Assembly (NCBI RefSeq): GCF_003003235.1
Contig: NZ_PVUE01000004.1
Location: 1-64,000 of the forward strand
DNA length: 64,000 bases
Source: Antricoccus suffuscus
Lineage (GTDB): Bacteria; Actinomycetota; Actinomycetes; Mycobacteriales; Antricoccaceae
Direction of reading: 5' to 3'
Shown here: in pieces, positions 19,363-27,232 of the stretch
Position numbering within the stretch: the stretch's first letter is position 1
Layout of the letters: the number at the start of each line of letters is the position of its first letter
Program-made: the position numbers and the translations under genes
The notes under the pieces: generated by a model
Seen by the model: only the letters and a program-made list of their open reading frames with translations
What the model was told of the DNA's origin: nothing
The model's database searches: none

Positions 19363-19725
19363 ATGACGAAGGAACAATCAGCGGACAATGCGCAACCGTC
19401 GGCACGCTCGCTGTGGGACAGAACTCCGACGGCGTTCAAGTTCGGCCTGGTCGTAGCGATTCTCGGGTTCTTCGTGTCGATGACGGTCTTTCGGTCAAGT
19501 TCGGTCAACGGTGCGGTCGTCTCGTGTAGCTACTACAACCTAGGCGCGCTCGCGGTTGCGCTGGTCGTCGTAGTCTGTGCCTTCACCGGCTTTACCGACG
19601 GCCGCAAGAGGCACCCACGGCTTCGACCATCCAGTCCGTGGCTATACGGCGGGACGGTAGTCCTGCTGGCACTCGCGGCCATCCATGTGGCGCGAGGGTT
19701 CGGCATCATCGGCGGCGGCTGTTGA
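19363..19725 (+). CDS. Hypothetical small membrane protein
   Basis: This 120-residue protein has three hydrophobic segments (FGLVVAILGFFVSMTVF, YNLGALAVALVVVVCAF, LYGGTVVLLALAAIHVA) and ends in GIIGGGC. I recognise no family. The start ATG follows AGGGGACGTC. It lies just after the trxA terminator and seems to be transcribed alone. Codon use is similar to the neighbours, which supports it being real. Confidence 0.6.
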   Translation: MTKEQSADNAQPSARSLWDRTPTAFKFGLVVAILGFFVSMTVFRSSSVNGAVVSCSYYNLGALAVALVVVVCAFTGFTDGRKRHPRLRPSSPWLYGGTVVLLALAAIHVARGFGIIGGGC

Positions 19726-20149
19726 CCTCAGCCCAACGCATGTCTCGCAAACTCGCCAAACGTTCTCGCCGGCGACCGTGGGAGTTCCGAGTCGTTAAAA
19801 CGCTGTGGGGCTACCGCGGCGGCGGCCGTGACAACGTCGAACGGTTGCCGTGGAACGCACCGGCTGTTTGGGAATGGCCACAACTCATACCGCCCCAGGG
19901 ATGGACACCTCCACGCCGGAACACGGAAGCTGGCGATCCTGCAGGTTCGAATTGAGCAGACTGGTGGTGCGGACCGCGGAACTGCCCGCTGCCGCGGCGA
20001 CATACCCGAACTGCAATTTGGCCATACGCGACGGTCTGGTGCCGCTGCCGTAGCACGCCTTCAATTTAGATGGCCAAGCGGGCAGCTCGCGAATCGAGAC
20101 CGGTCGCGCCCTGCGGCACAATGACAATGGTCGAGGTTAGGGTTCTGGC
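19726..20149. other. Intergenic stretch without a convincing gene
   Basis: This 424-base stretch has only short open frames. A plus-strand frame 19740-19955 begins with very basic residues and resembles nothing I know. A minus-strand frame near 19885-20127 contains MAKLQFGYVAAAAGSS, slightly like the start of thymidine kinases but without a P-loop. I see no promoter or RNA gene I would defend. Confidence 0.4.
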
Positions 20150-20842
20150 ATGGCGGTAGGGATCATTTTCGACTGTGACGGGGTGCTGGTCGATAGCGAG
20201 CCACTCGCTAACCGCGTCTTCGCCCAAATGCTCACCGACATCGGACTACCGACAAGTGCCGATTCGGCGATGCGGGACTTCATGGGCCGCTCCACGTCAG
20301 CAGTCGCAGCCATCGTGGAACAACGGTTGGGCCACGCGTTACCACCGACATTCCTGGACGAGTACGCCAGCCGCTGCGAAGAATGTTTCGCCCATGAACT
20401 TCGTGCCGTTGCCGGCGTTGAGGCGGCGCTTGGTCGCATCACGCCTCCTACGTGTGTTGCGTCGAGCGGTTCGCACGAGAAGATCCGCTTCACGCTTGGC
20501 CATACCGGCTTGCTGGCGCATTTCGAAGGTCGGATATTCAGTGCGACCGAAGTCGCCCACGGGAAACCGTCGCCTGACTTGTTCTTGCACGCTGCCGCCC
20601 GCATGGGCTTCGAGCCGAAACACGCGATCGTCGTCGAAGACTCTCCGAGCGGCGTGCGGGCCGGCGTTGCTGCCGGTATGGCGGTACTGGCCTACGCCGG
20701 GCATGTTCCGTGTGAGGAACTTGCCGCCGCCGGCGGGCGGGTCTTTACCGATATGGCAGACCTGCCGATGCTCATTAACGGCCTCCTCGCCGAACAACTC
20801 AGACCGGGCATTGACACGGTGCGAGAGCAACGAGACAAGTAA
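20150..20842 (+). CDS. HAD-superfamily hydrolase (beta-phosphoglucomutase/phosphatase-like)
   Basis: This 230-residue HAD subfamily IA protein has motif I FDCDGVLVDSEPLANRVF at residues 7-24, motif II CVASSGSHEK, the lysine region EVAHGKPSPDLF and motif IV VVEDSPSGVRAGVAAGM. All catalytic aspartates are present. A helical cap is inserted after motif I, as in phosphoglycolate phosphatase or beta-phosphoglucomutase relatives. It should act on a small phosphorylated metabolite in the cytoplasm; the substrate cannot be deduced. It is convergent with the GNAT gene, with 24 bases between stops. Confidence 0.87.
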   Translation: MAVGIIFDCDGVLVDSEPLANRVFAQMLTDIGLPTSADSAMRDFMGRSTSAVAAIVEQRLGHALPPTFLDEYASRCEECFAHELRAVAGVEAALGRITPPTCVASSGSHEKIRFTLGHTGLLAHFEGRIFSATEVAHGKPSPDLFLHAAARMGFEPKHAIVVEDSPSGVRAGVAAGMAVLAYAGHVPCEELAAAGGRVFTDMADLPMLINGLLAEQLRPGIDTVREQRDK

Positions 20843-20866
20843 TGCTGTCGATCCGCTGGCCGAGGG

Positions 20867-21601
20867 TCAGAGCCAGTACTTGTAGCCGACGTGGCTGGGG
20901 TTGTACCCGAGTCTCTCGTAGAAGCGGTGTGCATTGGTTCGAGATTTATCTGAGGTCAACTGAGCCACAGTGGCGCCTTGCTGGCGGCCGTACTCGTGTG
21001 CCCACGTGAACAATGCGGAGCCGAGGCCAATCCCTCGGGCGCCGCCGACTATACGAACGGCCTCGATGTGTAGTCGCAACGCGCCTTGTCTCGCGAGGCT
21101 CGGGAGAAGGGTCAGCTGGATAGTCCCCACCATTTTCGCGGAGTCATCGCGCACAGTCAGTAGTAAGTGCCCGGTAATGGCGTCAATCTGACGGAATGCT
21201 TTCAGGTACGGGACTAGGTCATCGCTCTCCCGATCGGCACCGAGAGCGTCATCAGCGAGCAGTTGGACGAGCTCAGGTACGTCGTGCTCGGTCGCCTGCA
21301 TCAGGTCAAAGCGGCGGCCGCGGATCGCTAATGACGCCAGTGGTTGTCGCTCTTTCCTCTTGCCGTGGGTGGAAATATCGCGATTCAGATCCTCGAAGGT
21401 GGCCGTTATCGCGAACAGGCAGTATCCGCGACTGGCGATGTCGTCGCGGACATCTACGTTGGTGTCCGCAGCAGTGCGTATCCGCGTCCGTTGCCACTGT
21501 TCGGCTGTCGTCACATCCGGGAAAGCGTCACCGTCGCGCAGCACCAGACGCCAGCGCGAGACCTGCCGGTGCACATAGAAGACGTACATAACTCCGAGCA
21601 T
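20867..21601 (-). CDS. GNAT-family N-acetyltransferase with long N-terminal part
   Basis: The C-terminal 150 residues are a GNAT domain (FDLMQATEHDVPELVQLLAD at the start, acetyl-CoA-binding GARGIGLGSALFTWAHEYGR, then NAHRFYERLGYNPSHVGYKY). Such small-molecule acetyltransferases usually start at the first of these motifs. Here the open frame continues about 95 residues upstream (from MLGVMYVFYVHRQ), with no recognised domain. The extension may be real, a fusion remnant, or non-coding if translation starts near 21310, where a purine-rich AAGAGGAAAGAG precedes a CTG. The domain call is sure; the start is not. Confidence 0.7.
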   Translation of the reverse strand: MLGVMYVFYVHRQVSRWRLVLRDGDAFPDVTTAEQWQRTRIRTAADTNVDVRDDIASRGYCLFAITATFEDLNRDISTHGKRKERQPLASLAIRGRRFDLMQATEHDVPELVQLLADDALGADRESDDLVPYLKAFRQIDAITGHLLLTVRDDSAKMVGTIQLTLLPSLARQGALRLHIEAVRIVGGARGIGLGSALFTWAHEYGRQQGATVAQLTSDKSRTNAHRFYERLGYNPSHVGYKYWL

Positions 21602-21608
21602 GCCCTAT

Positions 21609-21632
21609 GTTCCCCACATGGTTCCCCACATG
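21609..21632. repeat. 12-bp direct repeat
   Basis: GTTCCCCACATG occurs twice in tandem just upstream of the GNAT frame's first ATG. Confidence 0.8.
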
Positions 21633-21811
21633 CTTATACGAATCGATCCAATCTTCGCAGTCGCACTATCCGGCCAGGGACCTTCTGCGGCGTTGTACTC
21701 GCACTGAACCCCGCCCCTAGAAGAAGCGAGCAGGGAGGAGGTGTGCACCTCCCGACGCAGATCACTGCCGACCGATGTCAACGGTCGGCGCAAGGAGCTG
21801 GATTTAGTGGT

Positions 21812-22039
21812 ATGCGCACCACGACGCTCGATCACGCCGATGCGGCCGAACTAGCCGAACCACTGCAGTTCCTGCGTGAGTGGCTCGATGCCGAGCACGA
21901 TCCAATCAACACCTCACTGCAGAATTTCGTCGGCAACTCTGCCTACGGCAGTGACAAGTTGCGTGCTGACCTTGACCGGTTCGGCTTCCTACTCGGCGGA
22001 AACGACGGAGAACCGCTGTTCAATCCCGAGCATCACTAG
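21812..22039 (+). CDS. Small conserved hypothetical protein
   Basis: This 75-residue acidic protein (begins MRTTTLDHADAAELAEPLQF, ends DRFGFLLGGNDGEPLFNPEHH) has a helical look and no signal or membrane segment. The sequence pattern looks like a conserved actinobacterial small protein, but I cannot give a family name. AAGGAG lies 14 bases before the ATG, which is far but not unusable. A GGAGGTG-type palindrome lies upstream at 21737-21752. It sits in the accessory insertion between trxA and cwlM. Confidence 0.5.
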   Translation: MRTTTLDHADAAELAEPLQFLREWLDAEHDPINTSLQNFVGNSAYGSDKLRADLDRFGFLLGGNDGEPLFNPEHH

Positions 22040-22417
22040 CTGATGCCGAGAGCCGGGATCTTCGACCACTGAGACGTCTTTGTCTCTTTCGGTCTCGTTC
22101 GCGGGCTGCTGCGGGGTGAGATGGCCCGATTGTCGGCGCCGGTTCTGTGGACGTTTCGCCTACGTCTAGTCCGTAGGTCAGGGATCGACCACGACGCGGG
22201 GCTACTCCTGATGCCACCGACCTGACTTCGCTTCGTAGACCGCGCGGGTCGCCCGGATGGACGGCCTGTCCTGACACCAGTGGACCGGCAACTGCTAGCG
22301 CCCGATGAGTAGATCGACACTGGCGACGCCGGTCGATGACACTGCTCATGACGTAGTGCCCCCATGTCGGGCTCTTGAGGCAATGAGGTTCAGATAAAGC
22401 GGGCACACGGCGCTCCG
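22040..22417. other. Non-coding or degraded stretch
   Basis: In 378 bases I find no family-like frame on either strand. Short open frames overlap in opposite frames without good starts. It looks like decayed accessory DNA. Confidence 0.4.
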
Positions 22418-22921
22418 TTGGGGGATATCTCCGCTACCGCCGAATGCGTCGCTGCCCACCTCGAACGGCACCCGGACGGCGGCTTGTATAGCGGAGATGG
22501 CACGTATATCGGCACAACCGACGATGAGGCAGGGGATCTGCCCGACCGGGCCCCACCGGTACAAACGAGGGACCGCGCCGACGGCGCGGACACGCGCCTG
22601 CTCGTCACCCCGGTATGGATTTCGATACGGTCACCGAGCTCGTACGTCGCACGAGGCTACGAGTCACCCGCCGCCAGGCGTCACCGCCGGGTCGCGGCCG
22701 GGCTGTATGCCGCGATTGGCGCCGGCATGCTCGAAGCGGTCCCCGCTCGGCAGGTTGAGGACACCGCCGCCCGATACGTCGCAACTATTGACCTGGGTTG
22801 ACTCACCAACCACGCCGCCGGCCTGCGCGCCCACCCCGGCCTGCCAGCTGGTAAATGGGCCGAATCAGCCTGGAACGCTGGTGTACGCGGCAGGGACTAT
22901 GCCGGAGGCAAGTCATGCCGT
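22418..22921 (+). pseudogene. Probable broken gene with an in-frame stop
   Basis: An open frame of 127 residues (MGDISATAECVAAHLERHPD...) stops at the TGA of 22799-22801. The same frame then continues with protein-like sequence (LTNHAAGLRAHPGLPAGKWA, then ESAWNAGVRGRDYAGG). The two parts look like one gene interrupted by a nonsense change. I do not recognise the family. It lies in the accessory segment, next to the PD-(D/E)XK-like gene on the other strand. Confidence 0.35.
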
Positions 22922-23641
22922 GTGCCATTTGAGTGTCTCGGCAAGTTCCTTCGCAACGCGCAGGATCGATCGATCAATGGATGAGCTCTCGGGAAGATGG
23001 TTCACCAGATCGTCAACAATGTCGCTGATCTTGCTCCATGTCGTCCAAGAAAGAATCTCCGGCAGCCGTTCCAGGAGCTCCTCGTGAGGCGTCTCCGTCT
23101 GGACGCCTCTTTCGGCCAGCAATCTCAGACCATGTCCAGTCGCATCCTCGATCGTCATCAGGCCACTGCCTTGTACCCGAATGGGTGGAGCGACACCTAG
23201 CATCAGCAAGAGCAGCGGGCGTCGCGGGCCAGTCACATCCAAAAGCGCAAGGTACTCGCGCGCAAGCTGTTCAGGTTGGAACGATGAGCGTTTCGGGCCT
23301 TTGGCTTCAACCATCATGTAACAACTTGCGGACAGAATCCGCGCGTCCGGCTGAATCTTTATGCGCGAGGCCAACAGCAACTCGTCCGGAAGAACCATGA
23401 ACGAGGCATCCTCACACTCGTCGACTAGAGTTTCGCGCGCCACGTCTGCGCCTGCCGCACCTCGCAAGACTCCCCCTAGAAACTCGCTCCGAGGCAGATA
23501 ATCCAGCAGGGACAAAGCGTGCGTCGTGAGAACATTCTCCCGGCCTAGACCACCGGCTCGGTAGCCACGGACGTTCCGCCCCTCCCAGGACAGTTCCTCC
23601 AAGAGGCGACCGATCGCGAACGGATTCGTTGCCTCAGTCAT
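22913..23641 (-). CDS. Hypothetical protein with PD-(D/E)XK nuclease-like motif
   Basis: This is a 242-residue protein of no named family. Its central region reads KIQPDARILSASCYMMVEAK (D99, E112, K114) followed by GPKRSSFQPEQLAREY. This has the D...E-x-K spacing of the restriction-endonuclease fold, here with a downstream glutamine and Glu-rich helix as in PD-(D/E)XK enzymes. The C-terminal third is helical. The ATG at 23641 has GAGGAG about 10 bases upstream; a TTG at 23671 would add 10 residues. It stands alone, and the accessory context is compatible with a defence or repair role. That role is inference from the motif only. Confidence 0.5.
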   Translation of the reverse strand: MTEATNPFAIGRLLEELSWEGRNVRGYRAGGLGRENVLTTHALSLLDYLPRSEFLGGVLRGAAGADVARETLVDECEDASFMVLPDELLLASRIKIQPDARILSASCYMMVEAKGPKRSSFQPEQLAREYLALLDVTGPRRPLLLLMLGVAPPIRVQGSGLMTIEDATGHGLRLLAERGVQTETPHEELLERLPEILSWTTWSKISDIVDDLVNHLPESSSIDRSILRVAKELAETLKWHTA

Positions 23642-24132
23642 CTGAAATGGACTCCTCGATATCGACGTCAACCATTACAACGGCGCTTCGATACCCTACT
23701 TAACCATCGGCGTTCCTAGGGCGCGCATGGGAAGGCTCGCGCTTGACGAAGTCGTCGGCGTGTCGCGCGATTCAACGAAATACGTAGTCCCGACCAGCCG
23801 TTCCGAGAAGCGATCCTTTACCGCGACACGTCGCGGAGAAGTGCAGACCCTGCCGACCGGGGTGTCATCGGCTCAATTCGGGACAATTCGGTGAACCTGA
23901 CTACTGCTATCGCCGGCGGGTTGGCTCGGCTAGCAAAGCACGGCGCTGAGGCCTCGTCGCTAACACTGTTCATGAGGTAAACGTCAAGGTCATCGAAACC
24001 TTAAGTGACGAAGTCCAGATAAAGAGGGCGGCCGGAGGTCATTTCTGGACAAGTTGTTGGGTATGCGATTGGTGTCCTTCGAGTAGGTCGTGGCCATGAC
24101 GCGACTCCAGACGTGTCCCGGACTTGGTCCGA
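23642..24132. other. Intergenic stretch, no gene seen
   Basis: This 491-base stretch has no open frame above about 60 codons that looks like protein, and no clear RNA or repeat. It is probably degraded mobile DNA, since the neighbouring frame at 24133-24543 is a gene remnant. Confidence 0.4.
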
Positions 24133-24543
24133 TCAAAACGTGCCTCCGTCAGTGTGAATCGCGTTCTGCGTGACCTGTTCGCGGTACTGCGCCGCATGCC
24201 GCGCACGGTCCCTGGTGCGCTGATCGTGACTGTTGGCGCGGGCCCGCGCCACGATGTCGCGGACCGTGGTCTCCTCGGTCGTGATGGTCTTGCGCAGCCG
24301 GCGGTCCTCCCGAAATGACGGCGAGTAGGCATACATCAATGGCCTGCCGGCGATCCGGATCACCGACTCCCCATCGCGCAGCTGCTGCTGGTCGGCCGCG
24401 GTGAGCACTTCGCGCCACTGCCCGGAGTCAGTGACATGCGCGCCGGACCAGAAGCCGCCGCCGACCGAGACACTGGTAATCGGCGCGTGCCCGGCCTGCT
24501 GCGGACGGTCTGCCGCGAAGCGGGACGGCTTGTTGGCGACTCG
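24133..24543 (-). pseudogene. Remnant resembling the C-terminus of a TraG/TraD-type coupling protein
   Basis: A 136-codon open stretch follows an in-frame TGA at 24544-24546 and has no start until a GTG at 24408. It reads APITSVSVGGGFWSG, then WREVLTAADQQQLRDGESVI, then RIAGRPLMYAYSPSF. The order (I-T-S-x-S, VL-x3-L-x2-L-x-DGE-x-V-x-I-x-GRP) is like the tail of type IV coupling ATPases of conjugative elements. The ATPase part is absent. It would be the trace of an integrated conjugative element near the origin. The family call is tentative. Confidence 0.4.
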
Positions 24544-24647
24544 TCACATTCGTTGGCCAGGCGCACGGCCGTTCTCAGACGGTATTGTGCTTATTGCGCG
24601 CGGGCCGCCGGCCGGCGTACACCATCAACCTGTGAGGAGACCTCTAC

Positions 24648-25799
24648 GTGCAGAGCATTCGGCTCGGAGACCGCGGCCCGGCCGTGATCGACGTACGCGT
24701 GGCTCTACAGGCACTAGCACTCATACCCTCCGGTGAAGCCGCGCTCCATCTCAACGATCCACACGCGCAGATCTTCGATGGCGCGTGCGCACTGGCTGTG
24801 CGGCAGTTCCAGCAGTCTCGCGGATTGCCCGCGACCGGCGAGGTCGACGAAGACACCTACCGCCAGCTCAACGAAGCCCGATACAAACTCGGTGACCGGC
24901 TGCTTCTCTACACACCTGGACACATGCTGCGCGGCGACGACGTGGTTTCCCTGCAGCAGCGCCTACTCGAACTCGGCTTCGACGCAGGCAATGCCGATGG
25001 CATCTTCGGAGCAAACACCGCAGCCGGCTTGGCCGCGTTCCAGAACGACTGTGGCCTGACGCCCGATGCCACCTGCGGGCCACAGACCTTCAGAGCGCTT
25101 GAGCGGCTCGGACCCAAGGTGGTTGGCGGGTCCGCCATCCGGCTGCGCTCACAAGTCCACCGGATGGCCTCGGGGCCCGCCCTGGTGGGTAAGCGAATCG
25201 TCCTGGACGCTCCCAGCGTGAGCGAGGGGCACGCTGAGGCGATAGACGGCCTGACCGAGGCACACATCGCTTGGGATCTCGCGGCCCGTATCGAAGGCCG
25301 ACTGTCGGTCATGGGTGCGAATGCCATCTTGACCCATGCGCCACACGAGTCACGTACGCCGGCGCAACGCGCCGAGATCGCCAACGACGTCCAGGCGGAT
25401 CTATTTATAAGCCTGCATATAAATAGGGATCGAAATCCGCAGGCCCGCGGACTCGCGACATTCTTCTACGGCACGTCGAACGGCACGTCGCACGTCGGGG
25501 AAGAGTTCGCCGCGCTCCTTCATCGTGAACTGTGCGCGCGCGTCGACGTGGTCGACCTCGCGACACATCCGCAAAGCTCGGAGTTGTTGCGGTTGACCGC
25601 CATGCCGGCCGTACGGGTCGAGCTCGGTTACCTAACCAACGCCGCGGACCGCGCGCTACTCTCGGACCCCGACGGCCGGGACACGCTCGCCGAAGGCGCC
25701 CTGGCTGCTATTCAGCGCTTTTACCTCATCGCTGACAACGATGTACCGACCGGCACGTGGCACTTTCCGCCCGAGCTCTATAACTCGTTGCCCTCGTAA
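24648..25799 (+). CDS. cwlM: CwlM-like peptidoglycan regulator (amidase_3 pseudo-enzyme)
   Basis: This 383-residue protein has two peptidoglycan-binding repeats (residues 5-77, with FDGACALAVRQFQQSRGLPA; and 90-155, with NADGIFGANTAAGLAAFQND). An amidase_3 fold follows from residue 182. In active amidases the first zinc histidine lies in LDPGHGG; here the segment reads LDAPSVSEGH. The later ISLHIN histidine and VELGYL glutamate remain. In M. tuberculosis the syntenic CwlM is a cytoplasmic, PknB-phosphorylated activator of MurA rather than a hydrolase, and no signal peptide is seen here either. It converges on parB with a 12-base gap. Confidence 0.87.
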   Translation: MQSIRLGDRGPAVIDVRVALQALALIPSGEAALHLNDPHAQIFDGACALAVRQFQQSRGLPATGEVDEDTYRQLNEARYKLGDRLLLYTPGHMLRGDDVVSLQQRLLELGFDAGNADGIFGANTAAGLAAFQNDCGLTPDATCGPQTFRALERLGPKVVGGSAIRLRSQVHRMASGPALVGKRIVLDAPSVSEGHAEAIDGLTEAHIAWDLAARIEGRLSVMGANAILTHAPHESRTPAQRAEIANDVQADLFISLHINRDRNPQARGLATFFYGTSNGTSHVGEEFAALLHRELCARVDVVDLATHPQSSELLRLTAMPAVRVELGYLTNAADRALLSDPDGRDTLAEGALAAIQRFYLIADNDVPTGTWHFPPELYNSLPS

Positions 25800-25811
25800 T
25801 CCAGCCCGGCT

Positions 25812-27158
25812 TCACTCAGCGGTGTCGGTATCCGCCGCGGCGTTTTCACGTGGTGTCGCCAGCTTCGGTGCCATGAGCGCGACGATCCGCTCAAGATCAT
25901 CGATCGAGCCGAATTCGACGACGATCTTGCCTTTGCTGCGGCCAAGCTGCACGATCGCCCGAGTATCGAAGTGGTCCGATAGATTCTCCGCGAGCGTGCG
26001 CAGCGCAGGAGCGGTGATTTGCTTGCGTCGAGTGGCGCGCTTTTTCGGTTGATCCTCCGATGCCAGCGATACTGCCTCTTCGGTGGCACGAACCGACATA
26101 CCTTCGGCGACTACTCGCGTTGCGAGCGCCTCCTGCTTATCAGGATCCTCGAGACCGAGGATCGCGCGCGCGTGCCCGTACGACAACACCCCTGCGGCGA
26201 CTCGCTGTTGTACCCGCGGAGGTAGCTTCATCAATCGGAGCATGTTGCTGATCTGCGACCGACTTCGCTTGATCCGGTGCGCGAGTTCGTCGTGCGTGAC
26301 GTCGAACTCCTCGATCAACTGCTGGTAGGCCGCAGCCTCCTCCAAGGGGTTGAGCTGGACGCGATGGATGTTCTCCAGCAGGGCATCACGCAGCATCGCG
26401 TCATCTTCGGTCTGCCGAACGATCGCAGGAATGGTTTCCACGCCGGCGAGCTTTGCCGCCCGCAGACGACGTTCTCCCATAATGAGTTCATAGGTTCCAT
26501 CGTCTGGCCCCCGACGTACGACGATCGGCTGCAGTAGGCCGAAGTCTTTGATCGATGCAGAAAGCTCCGAGAGGTTTTCCTCGTCAAAGACCGTCCGCGG
26601 GTTCTTCGGGTTCGGGAGCACCACTGCAGGGTCGAGCTCAAGGAGTACCGCGACACCCTCGAAGGCGTTGGCACCCTCGGGAGCATTGACGCCCTCGACG
26701 TTGTCGGGCGGCTCAATCAGTTCGCCGTCGGCCACGCTTTCGGTCCCGGTGGAATCGACCTCAGTCGCGACGGAGTCTCCGGAGGACTCGTCAGTTTCAC
26801 GTGAAACATCGTTATCCACAGCCCGTTCGCCGTTGTGGACAACTTCATTATCGCGATCGTGACCTGCAGGTTCCGCGGAAACGTTATCAACAGGCGCGTT
26901 GTCGTCGCCCTCGGTATCCGCGCCAGACGCCTTCTCAGGAGTAGTCACGGGCTTCGTCAGAGCGGGGATCGCGGTGGACTTCACCAGCTCCGTATCACCC
27001 GGCTCGCCCTTCGGCGGATTGTCCAGTGCGCTCCAGAAATGTCCGCGTCCGGCCGAGTTTCCGAGCGGATTGGACGGGATGAGCGCGCCCAGCCCGCGTC
27101 CTAGTCCGCCTTTGCGAGCGGTCGATGGTGACGGTTGGGGGGACTTCTCATCGCTCAT
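25812..27158 (-). CDS. parB: Chromosome partitioning protein ParB, extended N-terminus
   Basis: This is a 448-residue ParB. The first 20 residues are the conserved ParA-stimulating peptide ([16 protein letters not shown]). About 130 low-complexity residues follow, and then the CTPase/parS-binding core: [17 protein letters not shown], box motif GERRLRA, ENIHR, and the HTH around [18 protein letters not shown] short C-terminal dimerisation region ends the protein. It loads on parS and spreads as a CTP clamp, acting with ParA on origin segregation. The extension encodes VSRET at residue 118, which is a perfect parS site, and VDN peptides that are DnaA-box DNA. The usual length is about 320-350 residues. 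Confidence 0.95.
   Translation of the reverse strand: MSDEKSPQPSPSTARKGGLGRGLGALIPSNPLGNSAGRGHFWSALDNPPKGEPGDTELVKSTAIPALTKPVTTPEKASGADTEGDDNAPVDNVSAEPAGHDRDNEVVHNGERAVDNDVSRETDESSGDSVATEVDSTGTESVADGELIEPPDNVEGVNAPEGANAFEGVAVLLELDPAVVLPNPKNPRTVFDEENLSELSASIKDFGLLQPIVVRRGPDDGTYELIMGERRLRAAKLAGVETIPAIVRQTEDDAMLRDALLENIHRVQLNPLEEAAAYQQLIEEFDVTHDELAHRIKRSRSQISNMLRLMKLPPRVQQRVAAGVLSYGHARAILGLEDPDKQEALATRVVAEGMSVRATEEAVSLASEDQPKKRATRRKQITAPALRTLAENLSDHFDTRAIVQLGRSKGKIVVEFGSIDDLERIVALMAPKLATPRENAAADTDTAE
26794..26807. other. parS site inside parB
   Basis: An exact GTTTCACGTGAAAC palindrome, read in parB as VSRET (residues 118-122). A perfect DnaA-box-like TTATCCACA begins five bases after it. Confidence 0.93.
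26812..26892. other. Cluster of DnaA-box-like sites inside parB
   Basis: TTATCCACA (26812-26820, consensus), TGTGGACAA (26834-26842, one mismatch) and TTATCAACA (26884-26892, one mismatch) lie within 81 bases of coding sequence for the disordered ParB extension. Binding by DnaA is not shown. Confidence 0.5.
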
Positions 27159-27232
27159 GCGCGGACCTCAGATCAAAATGTTTGTCGATGATGACTACCC
27201 GAACCGCCTCACGCACTCGGGCTTACGGAACG

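Noticed and set aside
19885-20127. Minus-strand frame with MAKLQFGYVAAAAGSS, slightly like thymidine kinase
   Set aside because: There is no GxxxxGK[ST] P-loop and no further similarity within the frame; too weak to call even a remnant.
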